Shown here piece by piece: positions 31,678 through 40,886 of a stretch of DNA of 64,000 bases (positions are counted from its first letter, which is position 1; each line of letters begins with the position of its first letter). The notes below the pieces were generated by a model. The model was not told the DNA's origin. It saw nothing but the letters and a program-made list of their open reading frames with translations, and ran no database searches. Position numbers and translations under genes: made by a program. This DNA comes from Paenibacillus agri. Lineage in GTDB: Bacteria > Bacillota > Bacilli > Paenibacillales > Paenibacillaceae. The stretch covers positions 1 through 64,000 of the forward strand of contig NZ_JABWCS010000199.1 in assembly GCF_013359945.1 (NCBI RefSeq). Reading direction: 5' to 3'.

Positions 31678-33574
31678 CGTTGTTTTCCCCCGTTAATAGA
31701 ACTTTCGGCAGACACATGGATACCATTGTCCACTCCCCTGTCTTGCTCTGTACTTCAAGTCCATACGATTCACCATAGAACAGCTGCAGGCGTTGGTAGA
31801 CATTACGCAGACCGATCCCGCCGGCCTGACGGCTGCCTTTTCCCGGTCCGGCCAGCTCAATATCCGGCTCCTTGGTATTAAAAATCGCATTATTTAACGA
31901 GGCCAGCCTCTCTGGAGTAAGCCCGATACCATTGTCACGGATCGAAATGAAGATATCGCTAGCCGCTTCCTCTACCTCAATGTGAATCTTTCGGGAGGCG
32001 GTTTCCGTATCTCCTCCGGGCCAGGCATGCTTGACACTGTTCTCCACGATAGGCTGCAGCGACATTTTCAGCACCTCTAGCTCCAGATAGGCGGGCGCAA
32101 TATTCAGGACTAACTCAATGGGGTGTTCAAAACGGATATTCATAACATCAATGTAATTTTCAATATGGCGGATTTCATCGCGCAGCTTCACATACTCACC
32201 GCACCATTTAAAGTTATAGCGCATCATGCCCCCGAGCGAGGTCAACGCGTCAGAGATCGTCCGCTGATTCTCGATTTCGGCGAGCATTTTAATATTCTCG
32301 AGTGTATTGTAAAGAAAATGAGCGTCGATCTGGTTATGCAGTGTGCGAAGTTCAGCTTCCTTAGACAGCGCCTGCTTCTGCACCGCCTGAGCTACCAGCG
32401 TGTTGATGGTATTCATCAACTTCGAGAAATGGTGCGCGAGTTCGCCCACTTCTCCGCCGCCGCGGATGGTAATTCCGCTATAAGCTTCGCCTCTGCGCAC
32501 TTTCTTCATCGCTTCCGTCAGCCGCCGCAGATTCTTCAATATAAAAGCATTCAGCACATTGGCAATCACAGTGACCAGGACGATGAAGCCTATATTGGCA
32601 CCGATAATCAGATTACGTGTATGGGAAATATCGCTCATGACGCCCTCCATGGACACGACATTCACCAATGAAGCATGAATCAGATCCAGCGGGGTGTTAA
32701 TCAGCAGATAGTTTTTACCGTTCTCTTCATAGTGAATATCCCATTCCCCCGTCTCCTGGTACTTCCGGGTACGGTCTGCAATAGCTTTAGTCATATTGGG
32801 ATTGCCCGGCAAAAAGGAATGGTCTGTTCTTGTAAATAACTGCATTTCATCATCGACAAGGAACATCTGGGATTGACTGTCCTGCACTTTGGTGTACGTC
32901 TTGGGCGTGAATCGCTCCAGCAGCATATCCACCTGAACCATCCCGATATGATGGCCCGCCGGAATGCTCATTTCCCGCAGCAGGGAAATCTTCGGTGTAT
33001 TCTTTGGCGTCAGCCCGATATAGCTCTGCATTGGCTCTGAATCCGTGTTTTGAAATGCCCATACTTCTTGCCCTTTGCCTCGCATGCCCTTCTGGAACCA
33101 AGGTTCAGAGATCACACGCTCTTCCCGGTAGATCATCGGCCAAATTTCATGCACACTTGGACTCTGTGAGTAGAGGCGTAAATGCTCGATGTTAGGATTG
33201 TTAAACTGAATGCGCATCAAATTAATGTAAGCGTTTGTATTAAAATCGACAAGCTCTCCGACATCAGGTTCACGCTCATTGGCCAGATAGCTTTTAACAT
33301 CTTTATCTTCAAAAGCCATTTGAGCTGCACGCTCCATCGCTTCAATCTGGTTGAGGATGTGCAGCTTCTCCATTTCCAGTAAGTAGCTGTTCTTCTCCAC
33401 CGCATCCCGGACATACGTGTTATTGATAGCCCGGTAAGAATAATAGGATACCATCAGACACGGTCCCAGGATAATAAATACATAGGCGCCAATCAAGCGG
33501 CTCTGTAGAGATCTGCGCCCCCACCAGTAAGAAAATGAATGCCATGTAATTGCTGTACGCTTGCCCAATCTCAC
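31652..33574 (-). CDS. YesM-type sensor histidine kinase
   Basis: Membrane sensor for the YesN partner. Two membrane helices (about 25-47 and 320-345) bracket a 270-residue extracellular dCache-like sensor; HAMP follows, then the His-kinase domain with phospho-acceptor H in LHNQIDAHFLYNTLENIK, as in the LytS/YesM group, and the ATPase boxes QPIVENSVKHA (N box) and RDNGIGL, GGIGLRNVYQRL. 640 residues. GTG 33574 has GGGGGGA 6 nt upstream. Such kinases usually sense the sugar bound by a partner lipoprotein, here probably the product of the next gene upstream. Confidence 0.93.
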   Translation of the reverse strand: MRLGKRTAITWHSFSYWWGRRSLQSRLIGAYVFIILGPCLMVSYYSYRAINNTYVRDAVEKNSYLLEMEKLHILNQIEAMERAAQMAFEDKDVKSYLANEREPDVGELVDFNTNAYINLMRIQFNNPNIEHLRLYSQSPSVHEIWPMIYREERVISEPWFQKGMRGKGQEVWAFQNTDSEPMQSYIGLTPKNTPKISLLREMSIPAGHHIGMVQVDMLLERFTPKTYTKVQDSQSQMFLVDDEMQLFTRTDHSFLPGNPNMTKAIADRTRKYQETGEWDIHYEENGKNYLLINTPLDLIHASLVNVVSMEGVMSDISHTRNLIIGANIGFIVLVTVIANVLNAFILKNLRRLTEAMKKVRRGEAYSGITIRGGGEVGELAHHFSKLMNTINTLVAQAVQKQALSKEAELRTLHNQIDAHFLYNTLENIKMLAEIENQRTISDALTSLGGMMRYNFKWCGEYVKLRDEIRHIENYIDVMNIRFEHPIELVLNIAPAYLELEVLKMSLQPIVENSVKHAWPGGDTETASRKIHIEVEEAASDIFISIRDNGIGLTPERLASLNNAIFNTKEPDIELAGPGKGSRQAGGIGLRNVYQRLQLFYGESYGLEVQSKTGEWTMVSMCLPKVLLTGENNDDEASNRG

Positions 33575-33630
33575 CTGATCCCCCCTGCCTCGCTTAGCTC
33601 CTCACGGGTAAGGCCTTTAAAAGACATTAA

Positions 33631-33670
33631 CATAACTCAAAAGCCCGCCGGCAGCGGGCCATGAGTTATG
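33631..33670 (-). terminator. Terminator of the transport genes
   Basis: CATAACTCA...GCCCGC-TGCCG-GCGGGC...TGAGTTATG is a long two-part palindrome with TTTT after the inner stem on the minus strand. It lies between the binding protein gene and the kinase gene and would reduce read-through to the two-component system. Confidence 0.8.
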
Positions 33671-33678
33671 CTTGAGTG

Positions 33679-35373
33679 TTATTGCGACAGTTTTTGTTTG
33701 TTCTCCTCGTATTTCTTCTGCTGATATGCCTGGAACTTTTCCAGACCTTCCTTCTGTTGCTTCTCCAGATAATCGTTCCAGATCTTATCGAACTCTGCAT
33801 CAGATGGCGCCATTAGCAGCTTCGGCAGCGTTTTAGCCCGCAGCGATTTAATCTTGGAGCCGATAATTCCTTCCGGTGAATTGCCTGTCGGGTCAATGCC
33901 CTCAAAGGCAGAGGCACTCTTCGTCTTGCCGCGGGTCCAATCCTCCAACTGTTTGAACGGCTCAACCGTAGGGTTGGTCCATTGCTGGGTAATATTCGTA
34001 TTCATCAGCATCCAGAAAGTAAAGGAAGAGCCATACTGCTTGTCGAAGGACGAGCGGTCCTTATTAAGCAATTCCAGAACCTCCGGCTTGAATTGATCTT
34101 TCCCATCAATCGTATCATAGCTGACCCCTTTTTCACCAAGGAAAAGATCCTTGTTACCTTCCTCGCTGTTCAAATAGCTCAGGAAACGGATCGCCCGTGC
34201 TTTGTCCTTAACATTCTTGGAGATGAGAGTAATGGTCCAGCCAGAGATCCCCGGGCCATCCAAGGTCGGAGCATCATGTTTGCTGTTGGCCGGTCCATCG
34301 ATAGCTATATAAATCTGCTCAGGATTCTTCTGGTAGAGCGTTCCTTCCTGATTAGCAAAATCCGTCCGCTGATATAGCATGGCGAAATATCTGCCTTGTG
34401 CGATCTTTTCTTCCATTTGAACACGTTTGTCAATAAAGATGTCCTTAGCTAACAGTCCATCCTGGTTGGCTTGACGGAGTGTTTTCAGCCAGGTAACATA
34501 CTCGGGATCTGTCTCGCGGTTGTAGAGCTTGCCGTCCTTCTCCCTTGGAATGGCCAGGAAGTTCTGAAGATAGGCTTCCAGCGAGTAGTTCCCGGTATCC
34601 CCGAATTCATGCAGACCGAGCGGGATAAGCGGCTGACCATTCACTTGCGGGTATTTCTCCTTCGCCAGCTGCAAGGCTTTCAAGAAGCCTTCCGGTGTAC
34701 TCATATCCGGCTTGCCGATGGCTTCGTACATATCTTTGCGGACTACGAAGACCTGATTGGCAACATAGGTATCGCCATATTTCTCATAATCAGCCGGGGA
34801 CGATGAAGCGTTCGGATATCCGTAGACGTTGCCATCCTCTTGGGTATACCAGTTCAGCTTCGCCGGGTCAGAAGCCTTGAAGAAATAAGGATCGTATTCC
34901 TCGGCCAGCTTGTTCAGCGGAAGCACCAATTCTCCTTCAATCATCTTCTTCACATTATCATTCGCAAAGTCAATGGTGATGAAATCGGGAAGCTTACCGG
35001 AAGCCACCAGTGTATTGAGCTTCTCATTCTCATTACCGGCAGGGACGATGAAGTTAATGTCGACACCCGTCTTTTTCGTGATATATTTCGAAGTAGCATC
35101 TACGCCCCACTTGTTCGGGAACCAGGAGAAGTTCAGGTACCAGTCAAACGTGATCGGGGAGGTATCGGCCTTCCAGCCCGGTTCATCTTCAGACAGCTTC
35201 GTCTCTGTGGCCGCCTCTGTCTGGACCGGAGCATTTGTACTCTTGCTTCCTTCGGCATTGCCGCCGTTATTGCTGCCGTTGTTACCGCCGCTGGAACAGC
35301 CTGCTGCAGATAATGTCATAATCATTGCCAATAGCAAGGTCACCATTTTCATCGGCTTACGCTTTATCGCCAT
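33679..35373 (-). CDS. Sugar ABC transporter substrate-binding lipoprotein, LplA type
   Basis: Extracellular lipoprotein that binds an oligosaccharide or polyol and delivers it to the permease pair. The N-terminus (MAIKRKPMKMVTLLLAMIMT) ends in the lipobox LSAAGC, followed by a Gly/Asn/Ser spacer. The mature part has the large solute-binding fold of the Paenibacillus LplA/YtcQ group: WYLNFSWFPNKWGVDATSKY, GKLPDFITID, NVYGYPNASSSP, FVVRKDMYEAIGKPD and a C-terminal helical lobe. 564 residues. AAAGGGG lies 9 nt before ATG 35373. The positively charged C-terminus (KKYEENKQKLSQ) is not unusual. The neighbouring phosphorylase and GH30 suggest a beta-glucan oligosaccharide ligand (inference). Confidence 0.9.
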   Translation of the reverse strand: MAIKRKPMKMVTLLLAMIMTLSAAGCSSGGNNGSNNGGNAEGSKSTNAPVQTEAATETKLSEDEPGWKADTSPITFDWYLNFSWFPNKWGVDATSKYITKKTGVDINFIVPAGNENEKLNTLVASGKLPDFITIDFANDNVKKMIEGELVLPLNKLAEEYDPYFFKASDPAKLNWYTQEDGNVYGYPNASSSPADYEKYGDTYVANQVFVVRKDMYEAIGKPDMSTPEGFLKALQLAKEKYPQVNGQPLIPLGLHEFGDTGNYSLEAYLQNFLAIPREKDGKLYNRETDPEYVTWLKTLRQANQDGLLAKDIFIDKRVQMEEKIAQGRYFAMLYQRTDFANQEGTLYQKNPEQIYIAIDGPANSKHDAPTLDGPGISGWTITLISKNVKDKARAIRFLSYLNSEEGNKDLFLGEKGVSYDTIDGKDQFKPEVLELLNKDRSSFDKQYGSSFTFWMLMNTNITQQWTNPTVEPFKQLEDWTRGKTKSASAFEGIDPTGNSPEGIIGSKIKSLRAKTLPKLLMAPSDAEFDKIWNDYLEKQQKEGLEKFQAYQQKKYEENKQKLSQ

Positions 35374-35465
35374 GTGTGTTTACCCCTTTTCTATGAATGT
35401 ATTCAATATAAATGCAACCCAGGCTCTAAGTACAAGCAGCCGGAGGAGTTACCAGGAGAAGTGTA

Positions 35466-36356
35466 CTATCCTTTAATGGAACCTAGCATCATGCCCTTAA
35501 CGAAATACCGCTGCAGGAACGGATAGACAAAGACAATCGGCAGTGTGGTCACAATCATCGTCGCCAGCTTGATGGACTGTGAGGTGACACTTTTCACCAG
35601 ATTGCTGCCCTGTACGGCCGTGATCATCTGATTCGAACTGGACTGTGCTACCACACGATATAGGAACGTCTGCACCGGCTGCAGATCCGGATTATTGACA
35701 TAGATGATCCCGGCAAAATAATCATTCCATTGGTACACGCCATGGAAAAGCGCGATCGTCGCGATCACGGGCATGGATACCGGAATCACTACCCGCAGGA
35801 AGATCGACCAGTCATTGGCACCATCCATACGCGCCGCTTCTTCAAGCCCCTCAGGAATATCACGGAAGAACGTCATGAAGATAATGAGATCGAAGAAACT
35901 GAACAACACCGGAATAATATAAACCAGGAAATTATCAAGCAGGTGAAGGTCTTTGATCAGCAGAAAGGTCGGAATCAGTCCACCGCCGAAGAAGAGGGTC
36001 ACCGTTCCCATCAAGATATAGATTTTGCCGCCTATCAGGTTCCTGCGGGAGAACGCATAAGCCACCATCGCCGTGAAAAAAACGTGTGTGACCGTACCCA
36101 CCAAAGTTTTGGCGACGGTAATCCACATAGCGAGCATAATGCCTGGACTGGCGAAGACAGCTTTGAAATTCTCCAGGCTGAACATTCGCGGCCACCAGTA
36201 AATTCCGCCCTGCATCGCATCTGAACCATTATTGAACGCATTCACAATTACATACCAGATCGGATACAACGTGACAAAGCAAAGACATAACATAATGATG
36301 TTATTGGCCAAATCGAACAGCGCCTCGCCTGTTGTTTTACGCTTTAATGACCACAT
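35466..36356 (-). CDS. Sugar ABC transporter permease, YtcP/LplC type
   Basis: Membrane component with six hydrophobic segments; 296 residues. The EAA-loop that contacts the ATPase is EEAARMDGANDWSIFLRVVI. The C-terminal MLGSIKG is the typical end of this permease subgroup. AAGGGGG lies 9 nt before ATG 36356. It pairs with the permease gene just upstream (18-nt gap). No ATPase gene is present in the window; Paenibacillus transporters of this type usually share a common MsmX-like ATPase. Confidence 0.93.
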   Translation of the reverse strand: MWSLKRKTTGEALFDLANNIIMLCLCFVTLYPIWYVIVNAFNNGSDAMQGGIYWWPRMFSLENFKAVFASPGIMLAMWITVAKTLVGTVTHVFFTAMVAYAFSRRNLIGGKIYILMGTVTLFFGGGLIPTFLLIKDLHLLDNFLVYIIPVLFSFFDLIIFMTFFRDIPEGLEEAARMDGANDWSIFLRVVIPVSMPVIATIALFHGVYQWNDYFAGIIYVNNPDLQPVQTFLYRVVAQSSSNQMITAVQGSNLVKSVTSQSIKLATMIVTTLPIVFVYPFLQRYFVKGMMLGSIKG

Positions 36357-36374
36357 GTGTAGTTCCCCCTTGTC

Positions 36375-37370
36375 CTAGAACAGCGACGTGTCGTTGATTT
36401 TTTTGGATACGCTGTTGGCAATCAGCAGTAAGATTAGCGCAATGACCGATTTCAGCAAGCCTACTGCAGTCGAATAGGAGAAGCGCCCGGACAGAATACC
36501 CGTGTAATACACATAGTAGTCAATCACGTTGCTGGCACTGTCATTGAGGGCGTTGCGCAGGACCAGGATCTGGTCAAAATTAGAGTTGAGTACACCGCTG
36601 ACCGCCAGAATGAACAGAATACTGATCGTGGCCTTGATAGCCGGTAAGGTGACATACCACATTTTTTGAAAACGTCCCGCCCCATCAATCGTAGCTGCCT
36701 CGTACATTTCAGGAGAGACCCCGGAGATTGCTGCGAGATAGATGATGGCAGACCAGCCAAGCTCTTTCCAGATATCAGACGTGATCACGATTCCCCTGAA
36801 GTAGTTGGGCTCAGCCAGATAAGAGATAGGCTGGTCGATTAGACCTAGCGCCAGCAAAATGTTATTTATAATCCCTACGTCTGAAAGCCATGTAGCTAAA
36901 ATTCCGCCCAGCACAACCCAAGAGAGAAAGTGCGGCAGGTAGGAGATCGTCTGAATGCTCTTTTTGAAACGGACCGAACGGATCTCGTTCAGGAATAAAG
37001 CGAATATAATGGGAAGCGGAAAACCGATGACCAGTTTGAACAAACTAATGCCTAGTGTATTCTTGATGACATTGACCAGGTTCTCATCCTCCATAAACTC
37101 CCGAAAATGGGTCAGCCCCACCCACGGAGCCTCAGCAATGGATTTGACAATGTTATAATCCTTGAATGCAATAATGATGCCGTACATCGGGATGTAGTTG
37201 AAAATAATCATCCAAATGACGCCCAGCAGCGCCATCGTCTGCAAGTGTTTCTGGGCGGTCATCCGCCTCCAGAGAGAGGGGCGGTTACCGGTGCCGGTAC
37301 CGGTTTTGTGATTTGCAGGGATGAGCGGTGTCATGCCCCCGGCAGGTTCGGCGCTTCGTTTGTTCTCCAT
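36375..37370 (-). CDS. Sugar ABC transporter permease, LplB/YteP type
   Basis: First gene of the transport operon; 331 residues with six hydrophobic segments after a charged N-terminal region of about 45 residues. ATG 37370 is chosen since GGAGG stands 8 nt upstream; ATG 37385 would overlap that SD. The start of the membrane part reads LLGVIWMIIFNYIPMYGIII, the usual LplB beginning, and the EAA-loop is YEAATIDGAGRFQKMWYVTL. A cre-like site lies 34 nt upstream of the start codon. Confidence 0.93.
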   Translation of the reverse strand: MENKRSAEPAGGMTPLIPANHKTGTGTGNRPSLWRRMTAQKHLQTMALLGVIWMIIFNYIPMYGIIIAFKDYNIVKSIAEAPWVGLTHFREFMEDENLVNVIKNTLGISLFKLVIGFPLPIIFALFLNEIRSVRFKKSIQTISYLPHFLSWVVLGGILATWLSDVGIINNILLALGLIDQPISYLAEPNYFRGIVITSDIWKELGWSAIIYLAAISGVSPEMYEAATIDGAGRFQKMWYVTLPAIKATISILFILAVSGVLNSNFDQILVLRNALNDSASNVIDYYVYYTGILSGRFSYSTAVGLLKSVIALILLLIANSVSKKINDTSLF

Positions 37371-37403
37371 CTTACGGACCTCCATGCTCTATCTGTCTCG
37401 TTT

Positions 37404-37419
37404 GTAAAAGCGCTTTCAA
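37404..37419 (-). promoter_or_regulatory. cre-like site upstream of the permease operon
   Basis: On the minus strand TTGAAAGCGCTTTTAC matches the CcpA cre consensus WTGNAANCGNWNNCW with one mismatch and has the palindromic core AAAGCGCTTT. A TACAAT at 37433-37438 (minus) would make it overlap the early transcribed region, consistent with catabolite repression. Confidence 0.65.
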
Positions 37420-37540
37420 TTAACTCTCTATCATTGTATGCGCTCCCCTGCTCACTACGTAAGGTTTCATTTTTCATTTCAGGGGCTCCATTTTTCGGGT
37501 CTGATCCCTCAGCCGTTAATCAAGAATAGCACCGCAGCAC

Positions 37541-37582
37541 AAAAAAGCAGCAGACCTCCGGATAACCCGGGGGTCTGCTGCC
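37541..37582 (-). terminator. Terminator of the phosphorylase/GH30 operon
   Basis: On the minus strand GCAGCAGACC-CCGG-GTTAT-CCGG-GGTCTGCTGC type arms form a stem of about 14 bp followed by TTTTTT. It separates the enzyme operon from the transport operon. Confidence 0.92.
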
Positions 37583-37635
37583 TGAATTCCATTGGCAAGC
37601 GAGTTGACTGCTCGCTTGACGTTATTCTCTTGCTT

Positions 37636-40600
37636 CTATTCCAATTCAGCCTTGATCAGGCTGATTTCACCGCGCCGAAGCGCTTCCGCCGTTGCTCCAC
37701 GTAACAAAGCACCATTGATTCTGCTGACCGTACCATCCGTATGCTGAAGCGTCATACTGCGGATGGTTGCTCCGCCCTCTCCAAAGGTATCAACCTTGCG
37801 GTGGTTATAATATGTCACCTTGGTTTGACCCAGGAAGGTGAAAGACAGTTCTCCCTGTTCGTCAAACAGCCAGCCCGGAAGCACAGGGCTGAGGGATAGC
37901 GCCAGCTCTCCATCCACGACGGAGAAGGCCTTGCTGCCAGCCATCATTTTGCGCCACATGCTGAGGAATTCAGCCGTCGATCCGCTTAGCCGGGCTACGA
38001 AGCCACGGCCATGCGTGCCGGGGTCCGGATTGCCTCCTGTAGCGATAAACGACGAGTTCTCCAGCGTACTCCGACCATACACAGCCGGATCAAGGAAAGG
38101 AACGAGCGAGGTTTTCAATTCCGAATAGAATTCCTCGTATAGTCCGGCCTTCAGCAGCTCGAGTAAGTATTTGTAAGACATATGCAGGAAGTTGGACTCC
38201 CGCTCCAGCCAACCTGGAGTGAAGGCGCGCATCCGCCCGATTTCATGAGATTCCTCTTCTAGACTTACAGACGTTTGGTACATCGAAGTCTGGGGATCAT
38301 ATAGTCCAGTACTCTTAATCAAGGTATAGATTTCTTTGGCCTTGGCCGGATTCTTCAGGGTCTTCAGCCAGCGGGTTGGCCCTTCCAGGAAATAAGGCAA
38401 CGGCTTGGCCTCAAACTCCTGCACTACTGCTTTTTGCAGACCATAGCCACTAAGCACCGGTCCACCTTCTACATCCACCACAGGCTCAAACCGGGTAGCC
38501 TCGAAGCGGAAATAGGTCGGTGTCAGTCCATTCCCCAGCTTCACCGCTCGCTCAATCCCCTCGTCAAGCTTGGCCAGGAACCGGGAGAAGGCGCCGCGGA
38601 TATAAGTAAGGGCAACCTCGGACTCGCTTCCCGTAATGCCGAACCGGATACTCTCACGATAAGCTTCACGGGCCGAAGCTACCGTATCCCAGTAAGCAAA
38701 CTGGGTCAGCTCTCCCTCCAACACAGAAGTAACAGCATTATTCACTTGCTCCAGAAGAAGTGCTATTTCTTCCGGCAGACGGGCTGTGCCTTCCGCATTC
38801 TCCGGGCTATCCAGAACATCCAGCAGGAAGGTCACTGTCCGCTTAAGTTCAAAGGTCTCGCTCATCCCGGAGCCGAACAATCCCGGCAAGCCATTCATCG
38901 CATCATTCCAGCCCGGCTTGTTGCCTTCCATCTCCACACCCATCCCGTAAGGGTCAAGGGTAGCGAATTTGTTCAGGGCCAGCGACACGATTTTTACAAA
39001 TAGGTTCGTATTATACACCGCTCCACGTCCGCGTTCCGTACGCAGCCACTCCGTGCTTCCGGCTTTACGCTTCAGCTTGTGCAGCTTCTCCTCATCCTCA
39101 AGTAGCGCGCCGTACTGACGTACTTTCCCGTCGCTAATAACGTATTTCTCGCTGCGCGGGAGAACGTAGGCCGGACTGTCATAGAATGCATAGGTAGCGT
39201 CCCCGAAGAGCAGCTCTTGTCTCCGGTCAGGGAAAATATCCAGGTAGCCTTCGACCAGATCAAGGTTATACGTCCAGTGATCAGACCAGAAGCCTTCTCC
39301 GAAGGAAGCCTCAATGTTCTGTTTGGACAAGGATAGCACACCAGACAGGAATTCCTGCTCCTCTACTTGCAGCTCGACATGATGATCGGCGATGAAATTG
39401 ATCAGACCGCCTGCCGTGAAAACGCCGCTGAGCAGCTTGCGAAGCCCTTCGTGCTGATTTGCTGCGCCCTTCTCAATCCAGGCTTCCAGCGCAGAGCGGT
39501 TCTCCGGCAGAATTTCAAAGGTCGTCCCCTGAACACTCAGTGGATTGTACCCGTCAGCCTGCATCAGGCTGTAGAACATTTTGATATTGAAGCTGCCTAC
39601 CTTCGGATTGAAGAACACATCATTACGCCGGTTCTGGTTCATATCCCGGAAGTTCCCGTTGCCCTGCGAATAGTATTCTGGCGCTAGCGAGAAGAAGTTG
39701 TAGTCCCGCTCCATGTCGCCATGCTTACGGGAATATAAATGTACTACGAAGCCGTCTCCACCGTTGTCGAAGATGAACGGATAGCCCCCACGCAGGAAGT
39801 TGTCGAGATAGGACTGGCGGCAGTACGCATCAAAGATCGGGGAAGAGGTCTTCGTTGCAATATCTTCCGTCAAATCCTCAGTCAGTCTGGCCGCTTCCTC
39901 GGCTTTGTCGGTAATATAGGCATCACGGCTAATGTCCGTGGCTTTATGATTGATTTTATCAATATCGTTGACATGGCCGATCAGGGTGTTCACCGTCAGG
40001 CTGGATCCTGGAGCCAAAATCCGCGCTACGCCACTGAAACCGCAAGGAACTTTATTGACCGGATATTGCGGCAATTCCGCAAGACCAGACAACGATAGCT
40101 CCGCGAACCGGTCGGGATAAGACAGTGAAGTATTGCCGCCAAATACAACCTCAAAATCCACGAACGGAGAGATCTTCTCTCCCTCCCCGGTAAAGGACAG
40201 GTAGAAATGACCCTTCGTAATCTCACTGACCTCTGCATCGTCGTTGGTGCTGGAACGCAGCTTATAGAACGGGATACCATTCTCCAAGTTGTAGACATCC
40301 ATCCAGCTCCGTAGAAGGTTGCCGATGTCTTTGTAGCCACTGTTCTCCACACCGAACGGCAGAATTTCCGGAAGGCCGTCCAGCAGTTCAAAATCGATCT
40401 CCTGGCCCCCAATATTCTCTATCGTAACCCGGCGTACGAGTGCGGCGTAGTCTTCGTTCGGAAGATTAAAGTAGTGAACTGTCGTCTTCAGTCCATGCCC
40501 GGCGTGACTTTCTTCAATGGTCAGGCCGTTCGGAAGAATAGTCATGACCCGCTTGGCATCGGCATCAGGGCGCGCCGACTGGAACGGCTCGTAAATTTCT

Positions 40601-40863
40601 CGCTCGCCCTTAATCTTGATAAAGGTCCGGAAGCCGGAGTTAGCCACATTCTTGTAGGAGATGTTCGCAGGAGAGAACTCCATGATCGGAGAGTTCTTGT
40701 CGCGAATCCCGAAGCTGCACACCCCTTGGCCCCGGTTCACATAGAAGGACCACATCGGAATTCCTTTCAGGCCGGCAAGGCCGGGCAGGAAACTGGCGAA
40801 CGGCTTGCCTTCATGGAACTGCTCTATTACAAATTTGCCGGAATCAAAATAATAATGGCTCAT
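37636..40863 (-). CDS. Cellobiose-phosphorylase-like glycoside phosphorylase (GH94/149/161 type)
   Basis: Inverting phosphorylases of this clan split a beta-glucoside with phosphate to give glucose 1-phosphate. The 1075-residue product starts MSHYYFDSGKFVIEQFHEGK, has an N-terminal beta-sandwich (about 1-300), helical linker and an (alpha/alpha)6 barrel. The catalytic region reads PGWNDAMNGLPGLFGSGMSE (around residue 655), matching the GH94 DWNDGMN motif with the general acid D; LSPVLPGWLFDEQG near the C-terminus also fits the clan. Size and the neighbouring GH30 favour GH161 (beta-1,3-oligoglucan phosphorylase, known from Paenibacillus), but the subgroup is inference. No signal peptide, so it is cytoplasmic. 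GAGAGGAG lies 7 nt before ATG 40863. Confidence 0.8.
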   Translation of the reverse strand: MSHYYFDSGKFVIEQFHEGKPFASFLPGLAGLKGIPMWSFYVNRGQGVCSFGIRDKNSPIMEFSPANISYKNVANSGFRTFIKIKGEREIYEPFQSARPDADAKRVMTILPNGLTIEESHAGHGLKTTVHYFNLPNEDYAALVRRVTIENIGGQEIDFELLDGLPEILPFGVENSGYKDIGNLLRSWMDVYNLENGIPFYKLRSSTNDDAEVSEITKGHFYLSFTGEGEKISPFVDFEVVFGGNTSLSYPDRFAELSLSGLAELPQYPVNKVPCGFSGVARILAPGSSLTVNTLIGHVNDIDKINHKATDISRDAYITDKAEEAARLTEDLTEDIATKTSSPIFDAYCRQSYLDNFLRGGYPFIFDNGGDGFVVHLYSRKHGDMERDYNFFSLAPEYYSQGNGNFRDMNQNRRNDVFFNPKVGSFNIKMFYSLMQADGYNPLSVQGTTFEILPENRSALEAWIEKGAANQHEGLRKLLSGVFTAGGLINFIADHHVELQVEEQEFLSGVLSLSKQNIEASFGEGFWSDHWTYNLDLVEGYLDIFPDRRQELLFGDATYAFYDSPAYVLPRSEKYVISDGKVRQYGALLEDEEKLHKLKRKAGSTEWLRTERGRGAVYNTNLFVKIVSLALNKFATLDPYGMGVEMEGNKPGWNDAMNGLPGLFGSGMSETFELKRTVTFLLDVLDSPENAEGTARLPEEIALLLEQVNNAVTSVLEGELTQFAYWDTVASAREAYRESIRFGITGSESEVALTYIRGAFSRFLAKLDEGIERAVKLGNGLTPTYFRFEATRFEPVVDVEGGPVLSGYGLQKAVVQEFEAKPLPYFLEGPTRWLKTLKNPAKAKEIYTLIKSTGLYDPQTSMYQTSVSLEEESHEIGRMRAFTPGWLERESNFLHMSYKYLLELLKAGLYEEFYSELKTSLVPFLDPAVYGRSTLENSSFIATGGNPDPGTHGRGFVARLSGSTAEFLSMWRKMMAGSKAFSVVDGELALSLSPVLPGWLFDEQGELSFTFLGQTKVTYYNHRKVDTFGEGGATIRSMTLQHTDGTVSRINGALLRGATAEALRRGEISLIKAELE

Positions 40864-40886
40864 GCTGTTACTCCTCTCTGAATGAA